Origin: Prostheceraeus crozeri
Taxonomy: Eukaryota; Platyhelminthes; Polycladida; Euryleptidae
DNA length: 64,000 bases
Assembly: GCA_907163375.1 (NCBI GenBank)
Contig: CAJQUW010007778.1
Location: 30,001 to 94,000 of the forward strand
Reading direction: 5' to 3'
Shown: one piece after another, positions 9,590 to 18,726 of the stretch
Numbering within the stretch: the first letter of the stretch is position 1
Layout: the number at the start of each line of letters is the position of its first letter
The notes under the pieces: generated by a model
Seen by the model: only the letters and a program-made list of their open reading frames with translations
Database searches by the model: none
Told to the model about the DNA's origin: nothing
Position numbers and translations under genes: made by a program

Positions 9590-9649
9590 CTGCAATGAAA
9601 ATGATATGTATTAGAATAGGATATACTATCTTATTTGCTTTTCACTTAC
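9590..9649 (-). other. Probable 60-bp intron in the 3' UTR of the 400-aa gene
   Basis: The donor CTTG|GTAAGTG lies 5 bases after the stop codon. The acceptor TTTTCATTGCAG ends at 9,590. The size matches the two polymerase introns (59 and 67 bp). Confidence 0.55.
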
Positions 9650-9653
9650 CAAG

Positions 9654-10856
9654 TTAGTCATCCTTAGGCAGTCTCGCGGGCTTCCTGATTGAAAATTTAT
9701 GGAGATGCCCGCGCATACATAGAGTGGCGTGGAGGCATTTCTTACTCGAATGACCATTATAACATACTATGCTCTCGTCCAGGCTTTGGTTGACGAATAC
9801 TTCGCCGGCCAGATGGTTATCCCGAATAGGGATGTGGAACTCAAACAAACGATCCTCATTCACACGTTCCCACTCATCCCTCATGCGCTCCAACTTCTCA
9901 TACGCCTGCCTCTCATCACCCCGCCGAGCCACAGTCCTCTCCAACTCAACATTCCTCGCTCTCAACACACTCATCTCCTTCATCATCTCCTCAAACTTCG
10001 CTTCTGCCTCTCCCATTCTCCTCTCCGCAGCACTCGCCCTCTTCTCACACTCATCATTCTTGTCTTCCAACACTCGCACATTCTCCTTCAACTCTTTCAC
10101 AACACGCCTCATACGGATATTCTCATCTGCCACCTCCTTACATTTCACCTCCTTCATTTTCAGCTCACTCAACTCACTCAACGTTCTCTCATTCACCTTC
10201 TTCAAACTTTCGTAGCGATCTACCAACAAAGCATGTGCCGCTTGCTGCGACACATGCTTCTTTTCCATGTCCTCATCCCACCGCGCCGACTGCTTCCGTA
10301 CCCCACCACCCTTCACTATTGGGGAAGATGAGCTCTTCGGGGGGTCGCTAATAACAATATTGGATACCTCCGACGATGAAGAGCTCAACTTCCTCACACA
10401 CTTCCTCACTCGCTCCCTATCCAAATCCACATCATCCTCATCATCACTCTCAAACACTCTCTTCCGCCACTTGTCAGCCTTCAAACCGGCCACAGCATTC
10501 TCTACCTCATTCTCCACAGCATTCCCACTAGCATTCTCAACAACATTCCCACTAGCATTCTCAACAACATTCTTGGCCTCTTTCCCCAACATTCGCTCCT
10601 TCTCAGCATTCATCAACTCCACAAATCTCAAATCGGTCACCAACCCTCCTGTGCACTCACCATGCCTCAAATAAAACTCGGCCTCCTGCCCAACAACCAA
10701 CAGCACCCTGCACTTCACACAGGCAACCCTACTCAGGATAACCATGTGGTCGGCCCCTGCCTTCTTGATGTGGTCCTTGAGACCGTCTCGGCGGTTAATT
10801 CGGCCGCATACACACATTTTAATGTGGAACTTCTTATTTTTGTCATTGTTGACCAT
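9654..10856 (-). CDS. 400-aa coiled-coil protein with Cys/His clusters
   Basis: I chose ATG 10,856 (context GCAGCCATGG) over the in-frame ATG at 10,913, because TTATCTTACAG just upstream looks like a splice acceptor. N-terminal region: CVCG…H…H and CVKC…H..C, zinc-finger-like. Next come a short VVENASGN repeat, an acidic patch (FESDDEDDVDLD), a Ser-rich stretch and a long charged coiled coil (roughly residues 200-330). The C-terminal tail has another cluster (CYNGHSSKKCLHATLC…H.H). No family recognised. Coiled coil plus zinc-like ends suggests a scaffold or nucleic-acid-binding role (inference). The antisense open frames here are shadows of this gene. Confidence 0.65.
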   Translation of the reverse strand: MVNNDKNKKFHIKMCVCGRINRRDGLKDHIKKAGADHMVILSRVACVKCRVLLVVGQEAEFYLRHGECTGGLVTDLRFVELMNAEKERMLGKEAKNVVENASGNVVENASGNAVENEVENAVAGLKADKWRKRVFESDDEDDVDLDRERVRKCVRKLSSSSSEVSNIVISDPPKSSSSPIVKGGGVRKQSARWDEDMEKKHVSQQAAHALLVDRYESLKKVNERTLSELSELKMKEVKCKEVADENIRMRRVVKELKENVRVLEDKNDECEKRASAAERRMGEAEAKFEEMMKEMSVLRARNVELERTVARRGDERQAYEKLERMRDEWERVNEDRLFEFHIPIRDNHLAGEVFVNQSLDESIVCYNGHSSKKCLHATLCMRGHLHKFSIRKPARLPKDD

Positions 10857-10934
10857 GGCTGCGATTTTATCGTTAACTGTAAGATAATGAAAATTGTATA
10901 AGTTTGGAATCATGTAGTATACAGACTAAAGCAT

Positions 10935-11192
10935 AACACTTAGTGAGGAATGATAGATTTGAGTGTAGTGAGTGGCACTCGATCCCGTCGACAGCCCGAA
11001 GGCCTTGTACTGATCACTCGGGAAGTGAGAGATCTTCCCCGATACCCGCTCTTTACAGCTGAAGACATCATTGTCACTGCCCCGAAGTGGTAACAGGAAC
11101 GCCGAGTCAAAGGTAGTGATCAGTAGCTGGGATCTAACCCCTCACAGCTGCCTTAGACTTAGTTAAATTTCAAATCTGATAGCAGATTTGAA
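10935..11192. repeat. Structured repeat copy 1
   Basis: 258 bp, near identical to 11,262-11,522. GATCCC (10,981) can pair with GGGATC (11,129), and inside it ACTGATCACT (11,009-11,018) with AGTGATCAGT (11,115-11,124). The centre holds further hairpins (CGGGAAG…CTTCCCCG; CACT…AGTG). It ends in a perfect 9-bp hairpin, TCAAATCTG/CAGATTTGA with loop ATAG. No ORF. Confidence 0.8.
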
Positions 11193-11261
11193 TGTAGCAT
11201 ACGGCCTAGAACATAATATCATCATTCAACATTCAACTTAGTCAACATTCAACATAATATC

Positions 11262-11522
11262 AACACTTAGTGAGGAATGATAGATTTGAGTGTAGTGAGT
11301 GGCACTCGATCCCGTCGACAGCCCGAAGGCCTTGTACTGATCACTAGGGAAGTGAGAGATCTTCCCCGATACCCGCTCTTTACAGCTGAAGACATCATTG
11401 TCACTGCCCCGAAGTGGTAACAGGAACGCCGAGTCAAAGGTAGTGATCAGTAGCTGGGATCTAACCCCTCAAAGCTGCCTTTTTAGACTTAGTTAAATTT
11501 CAAATCTGATAGCAGATTTGAA
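11262..11522. repeat. Structured repeat copy 2
   Basis: Second copy, 327 bp downstream of the first, with all pairing segments kept (GATCCC 11,308; ACTGATCACT 11,336; AGTGATCAGT 11,442; GGGATC 11,456; terminal hairpin 11,500-11,521). It may mark the right end region of the element; I could not identify a terminal inverted repeat. Confidence 0.8.
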
Positions 11523-11997
11523 CTCAGGATACTTGAAAACCTTAGTCTATATGTTAAAACTTTGAAAAAACTGAAAATTAAGAATTTTTAAAAAATTCCG
11601 CATTTTACTACTCATACTACTTTTAAAAAATTTTATCAGTAGTAAAGACACTATCAAACTCTATCATACAAACTTTGAAGTAAGAAGATAGCTTGCCTAC
11701 TTCAAAAGATAGAGTCCTTTGAAACACCCGATATCGGGAGCTCAGAGCGACGACCGTCGCTTACCTCGTCTTTCGATGAAGTGATCAGACTTACGTTGTC
11801 GGGGGTTTTTTATATATGCTCGGAAGAAAACTTAAAATGGCTCTATCTCCGAAAGTATTCATCGTAGCGACATGCGGTTTGTTGCAAACGATTCGTCTCA
11901 TCATTCTCTATCATATGACACCTGAACCATTCTCATATGACCACGGGAAGTTGGTCCGTCAGCACATGTGCATGTAACATGCCACAAGTGAAAAAAT
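11523..11997. other. No gene seen
   Basis: AT-rich, then a GC-richer stretch near 11,730-11,800. No ORF or clear repeat; possibly the boundary between the element and other DNA. Confidence 0.4.
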
Positions 11998-12237
11998 TCC
12001 TAAGTGTGAGAGCTCCAGTGTGGTGAAAATTTTGAAAAATTTAAAACTTCCGAATTTCGACCTGGGACCTTTACCAAAAACATTTTTCATCAAAATTACA
12101 CTGACTCCCCCCCTCCCCCCCCCTCGTTCAGAGAAATTTGATGAAAAATGTTTTGGTGACGGTCCCAGGTCGAAATTCCACACTTTGGAAAATTTTCAAA
12201 ATTTTACCCATACAAAGTCACTCTGACACTTAGGATT
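11998..12237. repeat. Imperfect inverted repeat with C-tract centre
   Basis: Arms of about 110 bp: TCCTAAGTGT…CGACCTGGGACC on the left matches, in reverse complement, GGTCCCAGGTCG…ACACTTAGGA on the right. The centre is a C7TC8 tract at about 12,107-12,122. Confidence 0.75.
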
Positions 12238-12720
12238 TTTTCAGGTGAGCGAGCTCCGACCTAAAATCTTGTAACCTCTCTAACTTTTGAACGAAGACAG
12301 ATAGGAACAAGCCGATTCTTTCACTGAATTTGTCTCACTCTTAGCTTTCAAACGAGCTATCGCACGACAAAATCCGTCCACTGGAAGCCAAAATCGAAGC
12401 AAGCTGTCCAGGGGGGGGAGGTCAGTGAAATTTGATGAAAAATGTTTTGGTGGCGGTCCCAGGTCGAAATTCCACACTTTGGAAAATTTTCAAAATTTTA
12501 CCCATACAAAGTCACTCTGACACTTAGGATTTTTTCAGGTGAGCGAGCTCCGACATAAAATCTTGTAACCGCTCTAACTTTTGAACGAAGACAGATAGGA
12601 ACAAGCCGATTCTTTCACTGAATTTGTCTCACTCTTAGCTTTCAAACGAGCTATCGCACGACAAAATCCGTCCACTGGAAGCCAAAATCGAAGCAAGCTG
12701 TCCAGGGGGGGGGACGTCAG
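12127..12720. repeat. Tandem duplication, 294-bp unit, ending in G tracts
   Basis: Copy 1 starts at about 12,127 and copy 2 at about 12,421. Both end in CCAG, then G8-9, then GTCAG or ACGTCAG. The first part of each copy is the right arm of the inverted repeat at 11,998-12,237. No coding potential. Confidence 0.8.
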
Positions 12721-12980
12721 CCGAAAATTTTTTCTCTCCGATTGACTTGAAACTCACCCTACCGATGCAGAATTTCACGCTGAATCCGAATCTGACCTCC
12801 GTTTTCTCATCCGATGCTTCGTTTTGACGCTACACACCAAAACGTCCCAAATTCTAACTCTGTCGTTTTTCGAAAAATGTTGAAAATTTTTTCTCACCGA
12901 TTGCCTTGAAACTCACCCTACCGATGCAGAATTTCACGCTGAATACGAATCCGACCTCCGTTTTCTCATCCGACCACTCC
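12721..12980. repeat. Tandem duplication, about 159-bp period
   Basis: GAAAATTTTTTCTC…TTTTCTCATCCGA occurs at about 12,722-12,820 and again at about 12,881-12,976. Confidence 0.75.
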
Positions 12981-13079
12981 TTCCACTCGAAACAACCCAT
13001 TTTACAACCCAACATTCAGCAGATTGCACGAAAAACATCACACACTATAGCCTCAAGACTAATCCTGGCGGTCGCCCAA

Positions 13080-13182
13080 GTCCACCACGACACTCTGTCG
13101 TTCCAGAGGGGGGGGGACTCAGACCCGAAGCACCACGGCGGCCGACCACGACACTCTGCCGTTCCAGAGGGGGGGGGACGTC
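13080..13182. repeat. Short tandem repeat with G tracts
   Basis: CCACGACACTCTG(T/C)CGTTCCAGA followed by G8-9 and ACTCAG or ACGTCAG occurs twice, about 59 bp apart. It continues the G-tract junction pattern of 12,400-12,720. Confidence 0.7.
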
Positions 13183-13224
13183 AGCGATGGCGGCCATCTT
13201 GCGCGGTCCAGAAGTGGAGTTTTA

Positions 13225-14240
13225 CTTACTACTCTCAATGAAAGAAAGACTTCTGAAATTGTATGGTAACTCACAATATGGATTCCGTCCTGGAAGTTCA
13301 ACTCTCATAGCTCAAATATCAATGCATGAGTACATTAACTATCTCACTCGACGATCCTACAGTCAAAGGAATTTTCATTTTGTCCTTTGATTTGAGTCGT
13401 GCATTTTATCGAATCCCGCATGAAGGTCTCATCCATCAATTATCGTCCGCCAAACTGCCGAATGGTTTCATCAAATGGTGTAAGGACTATTTTTCAAATA
13501 GATTTCAACGCGTACGTCTGCCTGATGGCACTCTAAGTTTGAATAATTCAGTTGCATCTGGAGTCGCTCAGGGATCGGTTATATCTCCCTTAACTTCTTC
13601 TGTGTGGTATATAAGTTCACACATTCAACAAACTATTACCATCCTCCAAAATTAAGGGATAAAAAGGGGGGGGGTTTTTTTTTTTTTTGTGTACAAATAT
13701 GCCGATGATGTTGTTTTATATAAATCTCCAAGTTTTTCAAGAAACTCCTGATGACGTTCGATATAAGTGTCAATATAAATACCGAAGTACGTAATGTTCG
13801 TGAGTGGTGTGACAAAAATGGACTGATCCTTAATGACAAGAAAACCAAGCTTATGCTTATATCGGATCTAACAAGTTATAAGAACGCTTACCTAATAACA
13901 TCTATTCCCACTTCTGACTCTCCTTTTTTAAATTAACATTCTTGGAGTAGTTTTCGACAAAAATAACAAATTGGAAGTCTCAATAATCAACTACATAGCA
14001 AAGAGAGCATCACAGCGTATACACCTGCTCAAGGACTGGTTCGTAAGATTTCCTTCGATACGCAAGCAGGATCTCATTCAGATTTATAGAACTCAATTGA
14101 TTCTTGGTGTGGATTGAGTATAATTGCCCCCGCTGATGGTCGGAAAATGACAACTTCATCTTCGACAATATTGGAGAAAATACGGAAACTGATGCCCATC
14201 CCGAAAATAAATATGTGGTACCACCTGTAAACGCGAATGC
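13225..14240 (+). pseudogene. Broken LINE reverse transcriptase fragment
   Basis: Frames shift repeatedly. In order: QYGFRPGSSTLIAQI (about 13,269-13,318), FDLSRAFYRIPHEGLI (13,386), GVAQGSVISP (about 13,560), KYADDVVLYKS (catalytic YADD at 13,698-13,709), EWCDKNGLILNDKKTKLML (about 13,800) and RASQRIHLLKDWFVRFPS with IQIYRTQLI (about 14,000-14,095). This is the palm-to-thumb order of a non-LTR reverse transcriptase of the Jockey/CR1 type. A G10/T14 run at about 13,664-13,688 interrupts the segment before YADD and is either an assembly fault or a damaging insertion. Inactive. Confidence 0.8.
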
Positions 14241-15407
14241 TAACCCAGTTTAGAAGAAAGAAGACAGCAAAAGGCCTTAAAAGAGTGGTTTCACTCTACG
14301 CATAGTGCAAGGACATATGCTCCAACAACAAATTTGCTCCACGACGCCGAATATGACTTATTCAGGGAAATTTACTGTGCCACGTCTCCCGAACTAAACG
14401 TCGGTCTCTTTTCGTTCTTCCCCTTTTGTATAAAGTTTGTTTTAAATGCAAAACGCAATTTACTTTTGTCAGCCACTTCGATTTCCTTAATGTATAGAAC
14501 ACTTATGAATGTTATTCTTGTACTGCCATTGATTATCATATCAAAATATAAACGATTTATTATTATATAATTATTAAAATTAGAAACAGAGTTTGCTTGT
14601 AACTTTCGATTATGAACACATTAATGCGGAGCGTTTGATATCTACGAAAGAAAGTATTTTTCATGCTGGCATTTGGTCTTCAATTTGTTTGCTAACCACT
14701 TTCTTATTTTCCATTCTTCATTGGTCTAACCATTAGAAGCAGCCAGCATCTATTTCGGATTTGAACATCAAATTGTCCCAGTTAATTCAACTTAACTAAC
14801 CTTGCTCATTTGTGTATGCTGTTTTGGTTATCATGATAGTTTTATTGCTTGACTATTCGTTTTGAGAAGCATATTCATTTGAATTGTTGGGAGTGTCCAT
14901 TAAATCAACTCTAAAGAATGCCTTTCAAAAGCAAATTTTGCAAGAGTCAATTTTAGAAGACAGTTTAGCATTTTGCGGCAGTTTTCTTTTAGTACTAAAT
15001 CGTTAGTCTTTTAGTACTGTGATTTTAGTACTGTCTTCTTCATTGAAATTTCTCCTGTTCTAAACCTTCGTTATTCATCGTATATGTTAAGATATAAAAT
15101 TTCAATAGGTGCTGGTGCATCACGCAAAAAAATTTTCCTCGACCTCTGACAATCTCCCTGGTGTGTGGTTAAGTCTTCAAATAGGCCTAGTGTTTCACAC
15201 GTACCTTTAGCTTTGTTGAATTCTGTCATTCATGATTCAATGTCACAATTATTAAATTGAACACAGCTGAATTGCAACTTGAACTAACTGCTTCCATAAC
15301 TGAATTAAAAACTGTGAAAGCAACTGACTTTTGAATATGAAGGTCAAAATCATAGAGCTAGGCCATGATTTATCATTGCCCTGTGCTGATAACTATGGTA
15401 CAAAATA
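14241..15407. other. No gene seen
   Basis: Possible decayed LINE 3' sequence to about 14,570, then unremarkable AT-rich DNA. Confidence 0.4.
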
Positions 15408-15543
15408 GTTATACCATAGACAATGTGATGCATGGAGATTTTCATAGTTTCAATCTCGCTAAAGCTCGTGATCTATGCAGAATACTCAAGTTTTGAAACT
15501 TTGAAAATAAATCTCCATACACCACATGTGCCTATGGTATAAC
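15408..15543. mobile_element. 136-bp MITE with TA target duplication
   Basis: Terminal inverted repeats of about 50 bp, starting GTTATACCATAG and ending CTATGGTATAAC, flanked by TA on both sides. This is the form of Tc1/mariner-like MITEs. Confidence 0.7.
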
Positions 15544-16054
15544 TACAACATAATTACCTAGATACATTTCCTAGATTATTTACCTACTTCTCAACGATAG
15601 GTGATGGTGACTAAGCGTAATCGAATTAGAAAAATCATCTGGATTTCTGCATTCAGGTTTGGAAAGTTCACCTTGCCTTTGCTGCGGTAATGGATGTCTT
15701 TCAGTGCGCTCATTGAGGGCAACCATTTTGTTGAACGATCCTAACTTCGATAATTGTCATTCTTTGTACATAACAGGTGAAGCTATAGTTCTACCGTTGA
15801 TGTAGAAAGAACTTTTTGACAAAATGTCTCATTGACGGCACAGCACAAATTTTGTAGTGAGACAAAAGAGTAGAAACCTTGCCGTTCAAAAACACTTTCG
15901 CAAACTTCGACTCAGTCATCATGACATAAGATGAATTCAAAACCGAATAGAAACCTTGTCTACAGCTAATCTGGGTCAACCAACACTTTGATTTGGATGT
16001 GTATAGCAGACGTCTAGACACCATAGATATTGAAAGCGTGAAAATGACGGTTAA

Positions 16055-16744
16055 TGATCATTTCCAAAAGAGCTAAAATGATCTAAAAAAGCCAAAATCA
16101 CAAAAGAGCCAAAAAAGCCACAGAAATCAGCCGATTACCCAAAAAAGCCAAACTTAGGCTCAGCACACCAGTCTACATCCCCACTATCAGTTTCATTACC
16201 ATAGCTATCGATGCCACTCCTCCACAGCAATTCAAATCCACAAAATCAGTCCACATTTCGATACTCAAATCCAAAAAAGCCAAAATATTCTGCGCTACTG
16301 CACCGATTGAGCGCTACTGCACTCAAAAAAAGGGATCAATTCTGTCATCAAAGTCGGGATTTTGAAAGCCAAACTCAGACGAACAGAATCAAAGTACCAA
16401 AATTCACTAGCTAAAAAGAAGATAAAAGACAGTAATTCGAATCATCCTAGGAAATCTCCAGCAAAAATAATGAAACTGATAGTGTGGAAGTAGACTGATG
16501 TGCTGAGCTTAAGTTTGGCTTTAATCGGTGCAGTAGCGCAGAATATTTTGGATTTTTTGGATTTGAATTGCTGTGGAGGAGTGGCATCGATAGCTATGGT
16601 AATGAAACTGATAGTGGGGATGTAGACTGGTGTGCTGAGCCTAAGTTTGGCTTTTTTGGGTAATCGGCTGATTTCTGTGGCTTTTTTGGCTCTTTTGTGA
16701 TTTTGACTTTTTTGGATCATTTTTGGCTCTTTTGGAAATGATCA
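16055..16744. mobile_element. 690-bp fold-back element
   Basis: Arms 16,055-16,313 and about 16,515-16,744 are inverted copies rich in AAAAAAGCCA/TGGCTTTTTT words and bounded by TGATCA. The right arm also contains a partial inner tandem copy at about 16,468-16,540. Apparent ORFs on both strands are shadows of the palindrome. Confidence 0.75.
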
Positions 16745-17222
16745 TGAACCATATTTACCGTGCATTTTTACCGTGCATTTTTTTGACAAAAATGCACGAT
16801 AGAACTTTCTTCTGTAAGCAATAGATACAAGAATTTCCATGCAATATTGTTTTCCATTTGCAATCATAACATAGAAATTTGGAACGTTAAGATTTAGAAT
16901 ACTAACAGTAAAGTATCCAGGTGAAGAAAAGTCAACTTTTCAAACAGCAATGCAAATAGATATTTCTCCATGAACGAAAAGTTGTGCATGAATGGAAAAC
17001 TATGAATGGAATTTCCTACGTCTCTAGGACAGGAAATGTAAACTTTTCCATCCATGCATAAGGAAAATTTATATATAGATTTGTCATAATGACTAGAATG
17101 GAGATGGACTCATAAGCTCGCGGTATGGGGGGGGGGAATTACGTTGTAGCATGAATGGCCAATCAAAAGCAGTAAATTGCACACATGACTTATTCTTACC
17201 CAAGTACATCCCTGATGTGCAT

Positions 17223-18141
17223 TAGGGTTTTCAAAATCCCGACTTTTTCTGATCCCGGGATCCCGAGATCAGCCCAGGATTAGTAAGTTTGATGCAGTTT
17301 TGCTGATATTGCCTAGGCTAGCGTAAGCTGAACAATACATAGGCGTTGTTAGACAAGTATTTTGAACAATGAACTGTACAGTAGTTTATGATATCAGATA
17401 GACATGTGCCTAAATGTCCATGACTTAATGATAAGTTTTCTTTTCACATGCAGACATAAACTCTAGCAATATGCAGATCTGGTTATCGTATCATACGTTG
17501 TCGCATAAAAAACTAGTATGTGATTTTCAAATCGAAATGAAAATCTCGCGACTTTTGTGACGTCTGGTAAAAGCCCGACATTGTATAATAATGGCTTCAA
17601 AAAATTCATTCAATATTAATACGCTTGCAAGTATAACTCTCTCTCTCTCTCTATCTTTCTTTCTTTCGACTGCCTGAACACAGTTATATTTTTTGATATC
17701 ATAGAATATGAGAACGTATATTTTTTCAATACATAAAATATTCGTACAATGACGTTAATGAAGCATATTAATGAAAGTTAATAATTTTTGGCATAATGCA
17801 CAAAGATACACTAAAATTTATTCTATATGAAAAAATGTATGAGTCAATAATGCACACTTAAAGACTATACAAGGGAAGTTTAAATTTAGTTCTTGAAGAT
17901 CGATAACATTCATATTTCACGCGTTGCATCTCTACAGTGGACACCAATACCATAGATGACTCACAGGCGTTCAAGTTCATTCTTACACGGATTGATGAGC
18001 CTTGTTACTCCATCTTCATACAGTGAACAGTCTAACAGTAACTGCCTAAAAGCAGACGCTAGCAAATCCGCGGATCCCGGTTACCTATGAGTGCGATTCA
18101 CAATCCCGTGAAATGTGATAATCCCGGGATTAAAAACGCTA
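17223..18141. mobile_element. Non-autonomous hAT-like element
   Basis: The left end TAGGGTTTTCAAAATCCCG matches the right end, which in reverse complement reads TAGCGTTTTTAATCCCG. Both ends carry subterminal ATCCCGGGAT words. Flanking 8-mers ATGTGCAT and GTGCGCAT agree at 6 of 8 positions, as for an old hAT target duplication. It contains a (TC)n/(TTTC)n microsatellite near 17,637-17,670 and no transposase. Confidence 0.55.
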
Positions 18142-18726
18142 GTGCGCATGTCTACGTTAAAACGTATGGGTTTCCTGCATCAGTAAACATGAAGCTGCAT
18201 TTCCGTCACGAAAATTTTATTGCATCAATTTCTATAGTGGGTATTGTCTCACGTCAATTCACAAATGCGGAGTGAGAGATTGAACCTTTTTTAAAAGAAT
18301 CACACCTCTAACAGCCTCCAAAAATATGAGTGAAGGAAATCCATGGAAATTCCACTAATACAAAATGAATCAGCCGAATATTATGATTCTCAGCATCATT
18401 CACTTATCCGCATACGTTGATGCCAACAAATTCTCATGAGATAATCGGAAACTCATGCATTCATGCAACACGTCCCAGACAACTACAGCTGATAAATGGG
18501 AAGAGCACTGACGTAGCGAATGCCAAGGGAAACGGACAACCAGAGAGATTTGGTCTGACGTCACAGCATTGACGTTAGAAATGACACAGTTATTGGACAA
18601 GTTCCTGGAAAAGCATACGATGTGATTCATTCACCAGCAGTACAGCTGACTGACATTATTACGACGTTTAATTCTTCGCGTTATCGTTTTCGATCTTCGA
18701 AGTGATTGATTCTTCCGCCAAACAGT
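18142..18726. other. 5' flank of the cold-shock/RING gene
   Basis: No ORF of note. It must hold the promoter and leader of the next gene, but I see no clear TATA box. Confidence 0.4.

Noticed and set aside
9729-10674. Three long plus-strand ORFs
   Set aside because: They are antisense shadows of the 400-aa coiled-coil gene, with the low-complexity composition expected of that.
16211-16720. ORFs on both strands
   Set aside because: They lie in the arms of the fold-back element and are low-complexity readings of AAAAAAGCCA words.
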